Shown piece by piece: positions 52,852-63,113 of a stretch of DNA of 64,000 nt. Source of the stretch: an uncultured Gammaproteobacteria bacterium (GTDB lineage: Bacteria > Pseudomonadota > Gammaproteobacteria > GCA-002705445 > GCA-002716945); the NCBI GenBank assembly GCA_902559355.1, contig CACEHM010000005.1, positions 1-64,000 of the forward strand, in the 5' to 3' direction. Position numbers and translations under genes: made by a program. Within the stretch, counting starts at the first letter, position 1, and each line of letters starts with the position of its first letter. The notes beneath the pieces were generated by a model. That model saw only the letters and a program-made list of their open reading frames with translations, did not search any database and was not told the origin of the DNA.

Positions 52852-53325
52852 ATGGATCAAAAATATCACTTGTTTTATGAACTTGCTTATAATCTAGCCC
52901 AAGTAGCATACGATAAAGATGAGGTTCCAGTTGGAGCTGTAATAATCAAAGATTCAACTTTTGAAGTTATTTCATCTAGTTATAATCAAATGAGACAAAA
53001 CCGCTCATCTATAGATCATGCTGAAATGCTAGCTATAAAAATAGCGATGACTAGATTAGATAATGAGAGATTAAACGGATGCAGTATGATTATTACACTA
53101 GAACCATGCCCAATGTGCGCTCAAGCAATAAGTTTTGCAAGATTATCTAACATTATTTTTAGTACTGAGGATAAAAAAAGCGGAGGTGTACTTAATGGGC
53201 CGGTAATATATAATTCATCATCTTGTCATCATAAACCAAGTATAATTAGGATAAATGATGAAGGTAGATCAAAAAAACTACTTAAAAAATTCTTTCAAAA
53301 TAAGAGAAAAAATAAGGGAAATTAA
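52852..53325 (+). CDS. tadA: tRNA adenosine(34) deaminase TadA-like
   Basis: DHAEMLAI (HAE) and LEPCPMCAQAI (PCxxC). Confidence 0.85.
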   Translation: MDQKYHLFYELAYNLAQVAYDKDEVPVGAVIIKDSTFEVISSSYNQMRQNRSSIDHAEMLAIKIAMTRLDNERLNGCSMIITLEPCPMCAQAISFARLSNIIFSTEDKKSGGVLNGPVIYNSSSCHHKPSIIRINDEGRSKKLLKKFFQNKRKNKGN

Positions 53326-53416
53326 TATTGTCAAGCTTGTACATCACCTTTTTTAAAGGTATCGTTAGCTCTGCTGTCAATAAGGGTACATTTATTGCAG
53401 TGTATATCAAGAAACT

Positions 53417-56218
53417 ATGAGCGAATTCCTAAAAACCTTTGATAAGTTAAATGATGCACAACTAAGATCTGCTGTTAAGACTCTTGGTAAATTACTTGGC
53501 AACATCATAAAAACTCATGCTGGCCATGATGTCTACATCGCTGTTGAGAAGCTTAGAAAAGGGTTCATTAATCTTCGAAAAGATAATAACCAACATAAAC
53601 ATGATCAATTAATTAGATATATTGAGAAATTAGATCCCAAGACATTGAAAAATGTAATTAGATCTTTCTCTAAATATTTTGCATTAGTCAATGTAGCTGA
53701 AGAGGCTTATCAACATATCAGTAGAACTGATCGATTAAAGAGTGGCTTTGATTCATGGGAGGGATCTTTTGATCAAACATTAAGAGACTGCAATGCTTCA
53801 AATATAGATGATAGTAAGCTCCAAGAATTAATTGATTCTCTTCATTATGCTCCTGTATTTACTGCTCATCCAACAGAAGCAAAGAGAAGAAGTAAACTCG
53901 AAGCTATGAGAAGAATCTTTAATACTATTCTTGAACTTCAGAGATACAAAGGACAGTCAATTAAACGTGAAGAATTAATTGAGGAGCTCCAAGCAGAAAT
54001 TTTAATTTTATGGAGAACAGACGAAGTAAGACTCAAAAAACCTACAGTAATAGATGAAGTTGAGAATGGTCTTTATTATTTTAGAACTTCTTTATTTAAG
54101 TCTATACCCGAAGTCTACAAAGATATGGAGAAGGCTATTAAAAGGGTTTACCACACAGATAATATTAAAGTTCCTAGTTTCATAAAATTTGGTTCATGGA
54201 TTGGCGGTGATAGAGACGGCAACCCGTTTGTTACTCCTGACATAACCAGAGAAGCAGTTTATATGCATGCGGAAACTGCCATTCATGAGTATATGAGGAG
54301 AGCACAAAACTTATCAACTATACTTACTCACTCTCTAGAACTAACCCGACCATCAAATCAATTTTTAAAATCATCTAAAAGAGATGAGATTTATTTAACT
54401 AATGCTTTCAAAAATACTACCCAAGATTTTGCGAAAGAGCCATATAGAAGAAAATTTAAAATTATTAGATACCGTCTTGATCAACGATTGAAGGTTATTA
54501 ATCAATTAAAACATAACAATCAACCTCAAGCTGAACATGCATATGAGTCTGAGAAAGAGCTATTGGATGACTTATATGTAATAAGAGATTCACTTATTTC
54601 TGATAATGACTTGATACTTAGTGATTTTGGTCTAAATGATTTTATAAGATTAGTTGAAACATTTGGTTTCCACTTAGTTAATCTTGACATTCGAGAAGAG
54701 TCAACAAACCATACTAATGCGATTACTGATGTGCTGAATGTTTCACTACAAATTGATTATGCATCTATGGATGAAAAATCTAGAATAAATGAACTTGAAA
54801 AGTTTATTAAATCAGATATCAACTTGAATCAAGTTTATGACAAAATAAACGAAGCATCTAAGAAAGTTATTGATGTATTTACTGTAATGACTCGATTAAG
54901 AAATGAAATAAGTGTCAATGCTTTCGGTAATTATGTTATCTCAATGACTCATCATGCAAGTCATGTCTTCGAAGTCTTAGCTTTAGCTAAGCTATGCGGT
55001 CTTGTAAATAACGTAAATGGAAAGCTCGAATCATCCATTCAGGTTACCCCTCTATTTGAAACTATAGATGATTTAACTAGGATTGAAGAAATTCTCGAAG
55101 ATTTATTTAGCAATAATACCTACAATAGTTTAATAGGACATTATAAAGATACTAAGCTTCAAGAAGTAATGCTTGGGTATTCTGACTCATGTAAAGATGG
55201 TGGTATTTTATCTTCTTCATGGAGTCTATACAAAGCACAGCTTCAAGTGCTAGACATTTCTAAAAAGTATAAAATCGAATGCCGTCTCTTTCATGGAAGG
55301 GGTGGAACTGTTGGAAGAGGTGGAGGCCCAACTCATAATGCGATTCTGGCTCAGCCAAATGGGACAGTAAGGGGTATGATTAAAATTACAGAACAAGGTG
55401 AAGTACTATCATATAAATATGGACTTCCGCAATCTGCATCCTACGAATTAGAACTTGCATTGAGCGGATTAATGAAAGCGAGTAAACATCTTGTTGTAGA
55501 TGAAGCAATACCTATAAACAATTTTGAAGACATGATGGGTAATATGTCATTAATGGGAGAGAAAAAATACAGAGATCTCACAGACGACAAGCCCGGGATA
55601 ATGGATTATTTCTATGAAGCAACTCCAGTACAAGAGCTTGCTGAATTAAATATTGGTTCTAGACCTTCTCATAGGAAACAAACAAATCGATCTAAATATT
55701 CCATAAGAGCAATCCCATGGGTATTTGGATGGTCATTGTCACGCCATACATTACCAGCATGGTACGGTCTTGGAACAGCCTTAAATAAAATTGTCTCTGA
55801 AAATCCGAGTAATATGGATAATCTAAAATCAATGTATACTGAATGGCCTTTTTTTAGTGTTCTTCTCGACAATATCCAAATGGCATTGTCAAAGTCCGAT
55901 ATTGGAATTGCTAAAGACTATGCGCAGCTTGTACAAAATAAAGAAGCAGCCAAAGATATCATTGCAGATATTGAGACTGAGTATAATGCAACTGTTGCTA
56001 CATTATTAGAAATTGTTGGTTCAGATGAATTGCTTGCAGAAAATACCAAGTTATCATTATCATTAAAAAGAAGACAACCATACTTAGACCCGCTTAATTA
56101 CATACAGGTAATGCTACTTCAAAAACACAGAAAAATATCAGGCGAGGATACAGTTAATTTTGATCCTTTGCTAAGAACAATCCATGCAATTGCCATTGGC
56201 ATGAAAAATACCGGTTAA
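53417..56218 (+). CDS. ppc: Phosphoenolpyruvate carboxylase
   Basis: FTAHPTEAKRRS; GSWIGGDRDGNPFVT; FHGRGGTVGRGGGPTH. Confidence 0.98.
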   Translation: MSEFLKTFDKLNDAQLRSAVKTLGKLLGNIIKTHAGHDVYIAVEKLRKGFINLRKDNNQHKHDQLIRYIEKLDPKTLKNVIRSFSKYFALVNVAEEAYQHISRTDRLKSGFDSWEGSFDQTLRDCNASNIDDSKLQELIDSLHYAPVFTAHPTEAKRRSKLEAMRRIFNTILELQRYKGQSIKREELIEELQAEILILWRTDEVRLKKPTVIDEVENGLYYFRTSLFKSIPEVYKDMEKAIKRVYHTDNIKVPSFIKFGSWIGGDRDGNPFVTPDITREAVYMHAETAIHEYMRRAQNLSTILTHSLELTRPSNQFLKSSKRDEIYLTNAFKNTTQDFAKEPYRRKFKIIRYRLDQRLKVINQLKHNNQPQAEHAYESEKELLDDLYVIRDSLISDNDLILSDFGLNDFIRLVETFGFHLVNLDIREESTNHTNAITDVLNVSLQIDYASMDEKSRINELEKFIKSDINLNQVYDKINEASKKVIDVFTVMTRLRNEISVNAFGNYVISMTHHASHVFEVLALAKLCGLVNNVNGKLESSIQVTPLFETIDDLTRIEEILEDLFSNNTYNSLIGHYKDTKLQEVMLGYSDSCKDGGILSSSWSLYKAQLQVLDISKKYKIECRLFHGRGGTVGRGGGPTHNAILAQPNGTVRGMIKITEQGEVLSYKYGLPQSASYELELALSGLMKASKHLVVDEAIPINNFEDMMGNMSLMGEKKYRDLTDDKPGIMDYFYEATPVQELAELNIGSRPSHRKQTNRSKYSIRAIPWVFGWSLSRHTLPAWYGLGTALNKIVSENPSNMDNLKSMYTEWPFFSVLLDNIQMALSKSDIGIAKDYAQLVQNKEAAKDIIADIETEYNATVATLLEIVGSDELLAENTKLSLSLKRRQPYLDPLNYIQVMLLQKHRKISGEDTVNFDPLLRTIHAIAIGMKNTG

Positions 56219-56220
56219 TA

Positions 56221-56418
56221 ATGTCAAAAGTCCTAATTATATTAGGAGCTATTTTAATATTAATAGGCCTAATTTATCCATATCTTCACAGTTTAGGAAT
56301 AGGACGTCTTCCTGGTGATATTGTAATTAAAAAAGATAATTTTAATCTCTATTTTCCAGTTACAAGTGCCATAATAATAAGTATCTTATTAACTATAGTT
56401 TTTAGGTTATTTAAATGA
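56221..56418 (+). CDS. DUF2905 small membrane protein
   Basis: LGIGRLPGDIVIKKDNFNLYFPVTSAIIIS. Confidence 0.88.
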   Translation: MSKVLIILGAILILIGLIYPYLHSLGIGRLPGDIVIKKDNFNLYFPVTSAIIISILLTIVFRLFK

Positions 56419-56750
56419 GCGAAGAGACGAATCAACTAACAGATATGAATAGCGAATGCGGATCATCAGAGCCGTATGCATTACAAGTTACTGATAATAG
56501 TATGGAGCCAGAATTTCCTAAAGATTGTATTGTTATTGTTGATCCATCAGGGTCATGTGTAGATGGACAGTATATATTTGTTGAATATGATGGTGTTAGA
56601 TGGTTTAGAAGATTTAAAGAAATTGATGGAGAAAAATACCTTCTTGCAGTCAATGATGAATACCCTGAAATAAAACTTGATAATTCATATGATGTTATTG
56701 GTATAATTGTCCAGAAAAACGTTAAAAGGGAAATTACACATTACAACTAA
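56415..56750 (+). CDS. S24/LexA-like peptidase domain protein without HTH
   Basis: YALQVTDNSMEPEFPKDCIVIVDPSGSCVDGQYIFVEYDGVRWFRRF. Confidence 0.8.
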   Translation: MSEETNQLTDMNSECGSSEPYALQVTDNSMEPEFPKDCIVIVDPSGSCVDGQYIFVEYDGVRWFRRFKEIDGEKYLLAVNDEYPEIKLDNSYDVIGIIVQKNVKREITHYN

Positions 56751-56751
56751 T

Positions 56752-57003
56752 ATGAAAAAAATAACAATTTACAGCACAAGAATTTGTCCTTACTGTGTGA
56801 GAGCAAAAAACTTCTTTAATAAAAAAAATCTCGAATACACAGAGATTATGATTGATAGAGATCCAGAGCAAATGAAAGAAATGATGGAGAAATCTGGAAG
56901 ACAGTCGGTCCCTCAAATATTTATAGGAGATTATCATGTGGGCGGCTTTGATGATCTAATAGAACATGACATGGATGGAAAACTCGAAGGCTTGTTAGGT
57001 TAA
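56752..57003 (+). CDS. grxC: Glutaredoxin 3
   Basis: IYSTRICPYCVRAK; SVPQIFIGDYHVGGFDDL. Confidence 0.93.
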   Translation: MKKITIYSTRICPYCVRAKNFFNKKNLEYTEIMIDRDPEQMKEMMEKSGRQSVPQIFIGDYHVGGFDDLIEHDMDGKLEGLLG

Positions 57004-57440
57004 TGGACTTAAGAGAGAACAGGGCCATGGAACTTGAAAGTGGTATTGCTGCTTTTGAAACTAAAAACTTTGCACACGCAACCAAGTTATTATCTCCCAT
57101 AGCTGAAGAGGGTAATGTTGATGCCTTATACCGTATGGCTATAATGTTACAAAATGGACTTGGTTGCTTAGCCAATGAGGATAAAGCATTTTCATATATG
57201 ACAAAGGCAGCCGAAGATGGTCTGCCACTTGCAATGCATGCACTCGGATTCATGTACTTCGAGGGAGAGTGTACAGAAAAAGATTCAGATCTATGCATTA
57301 AATGGTTTGAACGTGCGGCAGCAAAAGGAATGATGGGTTCAGCAACCACACTAGGAATGATTTATGAAGATGGAAAAATAGTAAAACAAGATCTTGAAAA
57401 AGCTGAAGAATGGTATAAAAAAGCAGGCATTACAAAATAA
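57003..57440 (+). CDS. Sel1-repeat protein
   Basis: Sel1-like repeats (ALYRMAIMLQNGLGC..., AMHALGFMYFEGECT...). Confidence 0.88.
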   Translation: MDLRENRAMELESGIAAFETKNFAHATKLLSPIAEEGNVDALYRMAIMLQNGLGCLANEDKAFSYMTKAAEDGLPLAMHALGFMYFEGECTEKDSDLCIKWFERAAAKGMMGSATTLGMIYEDGKIVKQDLEKAEEWYKKAGITK

Positions 57441-57445
57441 GCCTC

Positions 57446-58849
57446 ATGAAATATTTCCCCTTCTTCTTACAATTGAATAAGCTACCATGTTTAATAATTG
57501 GAGGCGGATCAGTTGCAGAGAGGAAATTAGATCTTCTAGTAAAAGCTAATGCAGACATAACCATTGTATCCATTGAATTTACAGATTACATACTTGAACT
57601 GTCAAAGACGAATAATATTAAGTGTGTTACCAAAGAATACTCACAAAAATTATTAGAAGAAAAAAGATATAAATTTGTAATTGCTGCAACTAATAATGTA
57701 ACTTTAAATGAACAAGTAGCAAAAGATTGCGACAATCATAATATTCTCATTAATGTTGTCGATCAGCCTAATATATGTGATTTTATATTCCCGTCAATTT
57801 TAGAAAGAGGAGATATAACTGTTGCTGTCTCAACAGGAGGAGCATCTCCGGTACTTGCCAGGATGCTTAGAACAAAGTTAGAAACTATGGTTCCATCAAA
57901 CTATGGAAAACTAGCAGCAATAGTATCCGCAAATAGGATTAAAGTTAGAGATAAAATGAAAAAATTCTCATCTAATAAAATATTCTGGGAACAAATGCTT
58001 AATGGTAAATTCTTTGAATTAGTTTTATCTGGAAGAAATGAGGAAGCTGAACTATTCCTTGATGAGCAAATTGAAAATTTTAATGAGGATATTGCGAATC
58101 AAGGTGAGGTCTATTTAGTCGGGGCAGGTCCAGGTGATCCAGATTTACTAACATTTAAAGCTCTACGATTAATGCAACAAGCAGATATTGCCTTATATGA
58201 TAGGTTAGTACACCCATCGATAGTAGATCTAATTAGACGTGATGCCACTAAAATATATGTTGGTAAAGAACGAGATAATCATGTGGTTCGCCAAGAGGAA
58301 ATTAATCATTTACTCGTGAAGTACGCTAAAGAAGGCAAAAAAGTTCTTCGACTTAAAGGCGGGGATCCTTTTATCTTTGGACGAGGAGGTGAGGAGATTG
58401 AAACCCTAGCAGAAGAGAAAATTTCATTTCAAGTTGTACCAGGTATTACAAGTGCAAGTGGATGCTCGGCATACAGTGGAATACCTTTAACTCATAGAGA
58501 TTACGCTCAAAGTTGTATTTTTGTAACAGGCCATCTTAAAGAGGGAAAGCTTGACTTAGATTGGGAAAAACTAGTACAACCTAATCAGACAATTGTTTTT
58601 TATATGGGTCTTGTATCAATTAACATAATTTGTAATGAATTAATTAACAATGGAATGGATAAAGAAACTCCATGTGCATTAGTTCAACAAGGTACAACCA
58701 ATACTCAAAAAGAATACATATCAGTATTAAAGGATATGCCGGCATTAGTTGAAGCAAAGAGACCTAAAGCACCAACAATATTCATTATTGGTGGAGTGGT
58801 ATCGCTAAGAGATAAGTTAAAGTGGTATACGACTAACGCTGAAGGTTAA
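57446..58849 (+). CDS. cysG: Siroheme synthase (trifunctional)
   Basis: IIGGGSVAERKLDLL; VYLVGAGPGDPDLLTFKALRLMQQADIALYDRLV; GGDPFIFGRGGEE. Confidence 0.97.
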   Translation: MKYFPFFLQLNKLPCLIIGGGSVAERKLDLLVKANADITIVSIEFTDYILELSKTNNIKCVTKEYSQKLLEEKRYKFVIAATNNVTLNEQVAKDCDNHNILINVVDQPNICDFIFPSILERGDITVAVSTGGASPVLARMLRTKLETMVPSNYGKLAAIVSANRIKVRDKMKKFSSNKIFWEQMLNGKFFELVLSGRNEEAELFLDEQIENFNEDIANQGEVYLVGAGPGDPDLLTFKALRLMQQADIALYDRLVHPSIVDLIRRDATKIYVGKERDNHVVRQEEINHLLVKYAKEGKKVLRLKGGDPFIFGRGGEEIETLAEEKISFQVVPGITSASGCSAYSGIPLTHRDYAQSCIFVTGHLKEGKLDLDWEKLVQPNQTIVFYMGLVSINIICNELINNGMDKETPCALVQQGTTNTQKEYISVLKDMPALVEAKRPKAPTIFIIGGVVSLRDKLKWYTTNAEG

Positions 58850-59393
58850 AGTTTATCGGTATTCTTAAATCTATACTCTTCTTGCCTATTGAATCTGGTA
58901 TTGGGGGAAATGGAGAGGATTTAAGGACAATTTTCTGAGCTTCTCTATCAAGTAATCTATAGCCAGATGAAGACACCGACAAATTAGTTACCGCACCATT
59001 TTGCAATATTGTAAATTCCACAACTGGTGTGCCTTCTTGACGTCTTTGCAAAGATAAAAGTGGATACTTCTTGTTTGAGTCAAGAATATTTCTAATAACA
59101 CCATAATAGGATTGATATATTTTTTCAGCTTTATCCCCTTGTATCCTATTATCAAATATAGCTTGCTGTTCTTGCTCAATTTCTTTTAAAATTTCTTTTT
59201 CTTCACTTAAAACTGATTCGTCTTCTTGAATATCATCAGTTTTATCTTGTATCAATACCATTTGAATTTGCATACCTTGTTCACCAATCTGACTTATATC
59301 TTGTTTCATATACGTACTTTTAAAAGATATGAAAAATAGCATGTGTATGACTAATGATATAAGTATGTATTTATTTAATTGATCAGTTTGCAT
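58833..59393 (-). CDS. TonB family protein
   Basis: N-terminal TM; GTPVVEFTILQNGAVTNLSVSSSGYRLLDREAQKIVLKSSPFPPIP. Confidence 0.85.
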   Translation of the reverse strand: MQTDQLNKYILISLVIHMLFFISFKSTYMKQDISQIGEQGMQIQMVLIQDKTDDIQEDESVLSEEKEILKEIEQEQQAIFDNRIQGDKAEKIYQSYYGVIRNILDSNKKYPLLSLQRRQEGTPVVEFTILQNGAVTNLSVSSSGYRLLDREAQKIVLKSSPFPPIPDSIGKKSIDLRIPINFNLQR

Positions 59394-59781
59394 TTCTATT
59401 AGATAAAAGTTTAATATTTTTAATATTATTTTCATGAAGTTTAGTCAAAAGTATATTTACATCATTTATATACAATGATTTATCAGCAATGATTACGACT
59501 TCATTAATTTTATTTGATTTTAAGTAAGCACTTATTTCGCTAATATTTGTAATTTTATTATTAATAGAAAAAATATTGCTTTTATTAATAAATATCTTTG
59601 TTACTTCTTTATTTTCAAATCTATTAAGCTCAGCACTTGGAAGATCTATATCATCTTTGACAATTCTCTTTTCAATAACACCAGCAATCATAAAAAAAAT
59701 AAGTAGTAGGAATATTATATTTACCAAAGGCAATAAACCATCATCATCGTATTCTCTTTTTTTTCTAGTTACTAATTTCAT
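59383..59781 (-). CDS. ExbD/TolR family protein
   Basis: DGLLPLVNIIFLLLIFFMIAG. Confidence 0.88.
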   Translation of the reverse strand: MKLVTRKKREYDDDGLLPLVNIIFLLLIFFMIAGVIEKRIVKDDIDLPSAELNRFENKEVTKIFINKSNIFSINNKITNISEISAYLKSNKINEVVIIADKSLYINDVNILLTKLHENNIKNIKLLSNRNAN

Positions 59782-60151
59782 TTTTTTTTAAACCTATGCT
59801 TACATTGTTTAATTCATTTGTTTTGAGATAACTTATAAGATTTAAAAATCTTTGATAAGTCACATCATCTTTTGATGTAAGTATGATTGAGTATTTAGCT
59901 GCATCTTTTATAGCAATGTTAAGCATATTTAATAGCTCGTTATCATCGTATACCTTTCCCTCGCTAAGAACTGTTTGGTCTTGTCTTACTAATAATTTGA
60001 TAATTTTAATATCTTCTTTACTCGACGTTGTAGATTCCTTGGTCATATCCATATTTATTTCACCCACTTTATTGAAGTTTGAGGCAAGCATAAAAAATAT
60101 TAATAAGATGAACACAACATCTATTACTGGCGTTAGGCTAATTCTTGTCAT
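59765..60151 (-). CDS. ExbD/TolR family protein (second copy)
   Basis: RISLTPVIDVVFILLIFFMLAS. Confidence 0.9.
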   Translation of the reverse strand: MTRISLTPVIDVVFILLIFFMLASNFNKVGEINMDMTKESTTSSKEDIKIIKLLVRQDQTVLSEGKVYDDNELLNMLNIAIKDAAKYSIILTSKDDVTYQRFLNLISYLKTNELNNVSIGLKKNEISN

Positions 60152-60262
60152 TTGAATACTGTAAATGAAATTTGTCTCATTTTAAAATATATTACTAAAA
60201 ATCACCTTTTGATCAGTGGAAGTGCACTAATATTGTGAAAATAATAATTATTATCTCTTGCA

Positions 60263-60281
60263 AATGAGAATCATTCTCAAT
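60263..60281. promoter_or_regulatory. Putative Fur box
   Basis: AATGAGAATCATTCTCAAT between divergent exbD/tonB and TonB-dependent receptor. Confidence 0.85.
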
Positions 60282-60318
60282 ATAATACTCCCAATTAATT
60301 TAAATTAATGGGAAAAAT

Positions 60319-62508
60319 ATGAAAAAAACAGCCATTCTTATTGCTTTTTTAAGCAGTAATGCATTTGCAGATGACCTTGCACCATTGAGTATTTTTGGTG
60401 GGCAATCGGAATCTGAAATTGCTGGTTCAGCTACCTATATAGGTGATGATGAACTGAAAAAGTCCGGCTATACAGATACTGAAAGGATAATGGGTCGTGT
60501 ACCTGGTGTCTTCTCACAAACTGAAGATGGTCTCGGACTCAGAACAAACATTGGTATGAGAGGAGCTAATCCAAACCGTACTACAAAAATAAATGTCACT
60601 GAAGATGGAATATTGCAGGGACCTGCAGTTTATTCTAACTCTTCAATGTATTTCTACCCAGATGCTGGTGATGCCGAAGGCATTGAAGTTCTGAAAGGTG
60701 CTACTGCCATAGGTAACGGACCAAGAACTACATCTGGTGCTATTAACTATATATCTAGATCTGTTCCTACAGAGGGAACTAAAGGATATTTCAACCAAAC
60801 TTTCGGTGACGAAGGTTACTTGAGAAACCATGCATACTATGGAGCAGCTATGGGCAACTTGTCTTTCGTTGTTGAAAGTCATAAAACTGCTTATGATGGT
60901 CATAAAGAAATAGATGCAGGTGCTGGTAACGATACTAATTCTGGGTTTAGAAAAAATTCAGATTTATTCAAAATCAGATACACTATGCCAAGTTCTTATA
61001 TGGAATTCTCAAGTCAGAATACTTCTGAAACATCACATGCTTCATACATTGGTTTGACAAGAGCTGATTTTGCTGCAAATGAAAACAGAAGATATTCAAT
61101 TTCATCTAAAGATAAAATGGATAACGATTATCACAGATATATCTTTACATATGGAATGGATTTAAGTCCTACATCAAATCTTACAGCTAAAATCTATAAA
61201 GCTAAATATAGCCGTAATTGGAAAAAAGTTGGTGAGATGACAGTTGATGATGATGGAAGTGCAGGAGGTAGTACATCTACTGTGAAAATGTCAGCTATTG
61301 ACTGGACAACTAACTGTGCTGCGGATTCTACAACTGAACTCAGAGCTTGTAACATTGTTACTAATGCAACAGCAATGATAACTGGTGAATCTATCAAACG
61401 TTCACTTGGTCATAGAGACTATGGTATGTATGGGTATGACATGCGCTACAACACAATTATGGGCGCACATGATATAACTATCGGATTTAGAAGTCACAGA
61501 GATTACCGTGACAGACATGATTCAGGTATATCAGAAACATATACATTAGGTTCAAACAATACTATGGCTTTAACAGCATCTGACTATGTTGGTACTGGTG
61601 GTAATGATGATTTTGCTAGCGCTGAATCATTCAGTATCATTGATCGTATTTCACATGGCAACTTAGTTACAACTCTAGGTCTTCGTTACGAAGATGTAGA
61701 ATACTGGGAATCTACTGACGGAACTGCTGGAACACCACGTGAAAACAGCGAAACAATGATCGCTGCTAGTACTGTTTATAACATGGGCAATGGTAAATCT
61801 GTTTTTGCAGGATACAGCCAAGGTTATATGCCTACAGGTGTAAGTTCTGCTCTTCCAGAAGAATCAGATAACTATGAAGTTGGATATCGTTCTATTAGTG
61901 CTAATAGTCATATGGAGATTGTTGGTTTCTATACAGATTACGAAAACCTAAATGAAACATGTAACATAGCAGCGGGTTGTGCTGACGCATCACAAGATCA
62001 AAAAAGTGCTGGTGAAGCTCATGCACAAGGTATTGAATTCTTATACAGAGTAAATAACTTATTTGCAGCTCCCCAAATGAAAGGTGCAGCAAATACAGGA
62101 TCTGGCGTGAGATACCCAATGATTCTTGCTGTAACATTGCAAGAAGCTGAGCATGATGTCACAACAGATACGAGTTTCCAAGATGGTGCGAGAATTAAGT
62201 ACACACCTGAAGAAATCTATTATCTATCCCTTGGTATGGAGACAAATTCATGGGATATGAATATATCAGCAAAATACAATGATGAAGTTATGAATACAGG
62301 TAAAAGTACTGCAGTGAAAACTGAAAGCGCTTGGATTTATGATTTCAGAAGTGGTATGAGCTTAGATGGAATGGGCATGCAAGGTGCACGTGCATTCTTA
62401 AATGTAGACAACTTATTTGATAAATCTTATATCGCGTCTGCACATAACTATGGAGTTAGACCTAACAAGCCACAAACTGTTATGGCTGGTGTATCGTTTG
62501 ACTTCTAA
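60319..62508 (+). CDS. TonB-dependent receptor, likely Fe-siderophore (FecA-like)
   Basis: Signal peptide; plug RTNIGMRGANPNRTTKINVTEDGILQGPAVYSNSSMYFYPDAGDAEGIEVLKGATAIGNGPRTTSGAINYISR; C-terminal F. Confidence 0.9.
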   Translation: MKKTAILIAFLSSNAFADDLAPLSIFGGQSESEIAGSATYIGDDELKKSGYTDTERIMGRVPGVFSQTEDGLGLRTNIGMRGANPNRTTKINVTEDGILQGPAVYSNSSMYFYPDAGDAEGIEVLKGATAIGNGPRTTSGAINYISRSVPTEGTKGYFNQTFGDEGYLRNHAYYGAAMGNLSFVVESHKTAYDGHKEIDAGAGNDTNSGFRKNSDLFKIRYTMPSSYMEFSSQNTSETSHASYIGLTRADFAANENRRYSISSKDKMDNDYHRYIFTYGMDLSPTSNLTAKIYKAKYSRNWKKVGEMTVDDDGSAGGSTSTVKMSAIDWTTNCAADSTTELRACNIVTNATAMITGESIKRSLGHRDYGMYGYDMRYNTIMGAHDITIGFRSHRDYRDRHDSGISETYTLGSNNTMALTASDYVGTGGNDDFASAESFSIIDRISHGNLVTTLGLRYEDVEYWESTDGTAGTPRENSETMIAASTVYNMGNGKSVFAGYSQGYMPTGVSSALPEESDNYEVGYRSISANSHMEIVGFYTDYENLNETCNIAAGCADASQDQKSAGEAHAQGIEFLYRVNNLFAAPQMKGAANTGSGVRYPMILAVTLQEAEHDVTTDTSFQDGARIKYTPEEIYYLSLGMETNSWDMNISAKYNDEVMNTGKSTAVKTESAWIYDFRSGMSLDGMGMQGARAFLNVDNLFDKSYIASAHNYGVRPNKPQTVMAGVSFDF

Positions 62509-62547
62509 TAAAAATAAATTTTATATCGTTCTCCGATGATATGAATG

Positions 62548-62579
62548 AGTCTGGCCGGATTCCCTGCGGCCAGACTTTT
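62548..62579 (+). terminator. Rho-independent terminator
   Basis: AGTCTGGCCG-GATTCCCTG-CGGCCAGACT + TTT. Confidence 0.85.
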
Positions 62580-62729
62580 GATTGAAGAGATGCTCGTTTC
62601 CTTATTTCCCTATAATAATGAGTATCTTCTTCTTTCAATTCTACGAACTTTTTGTTAATTTATATAAGGGGTATATAAATCAATAATTTATTCAAAATAT
62701 TTTTAGTTATATTTGTAGCAATACAACCA

Positions 62730-63074
62730 TTGCATAGCTACACAACTATCAATCTATCTAATCCTGATGACAATAACGGGTTTCAGTATTTACATGCTGA
62801 ATTATGTGGTACTAAATATTCTGGTTCCATTTCACACACTAAAAAGATTTCTGATCTACTGGATAAAATCAATGCAACTATACTAAGTGAAATGGCTGCA
62901 GACTGTGTCTGTTGTGAATCTTTAGATATTTCATCCCTTGATTTCTTTAATTTAACATCTAATGAGTTTTTACTATCTAGAGTTACATTAACTTTAGATA
63001 AGAATTTTTACGCTCCTAACGTAAAAAAGTTAATACCATATACAAAACAAGTCAGAGCGCCTCCAATCGTTTAG
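62730..63074 (+). CDS. Hypothetical secreted protein with CVCC motif (true start unresolved, likely upstream)
   Basis: ORF continues upstream in frame through NNLFKIFLVIFVAIQPLHSY; MAADCVCCESLD. Confidence 0.55.
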   Translation: MHSYTTINLSNPDDNNGFQYLHAELCGTKYSGSISHTKKISDLLDKINATILSEMAADCVCCESLDISSLDFFNLTSNEFLLSRVTLTLDKNFYAPNVKKLIPYTKQVRAPPIV

Positions 63075-63113
63075 TAATTTTTTAATTAATCAACGATTAA
63101 TCTGGAGGACAAT

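Noticed and set aside
53346-53361. ACCTTT-TTT-AAAGGT hairpin before ppc
   Set aside because: Short AT-rich stem without a T-tract; likely chance.
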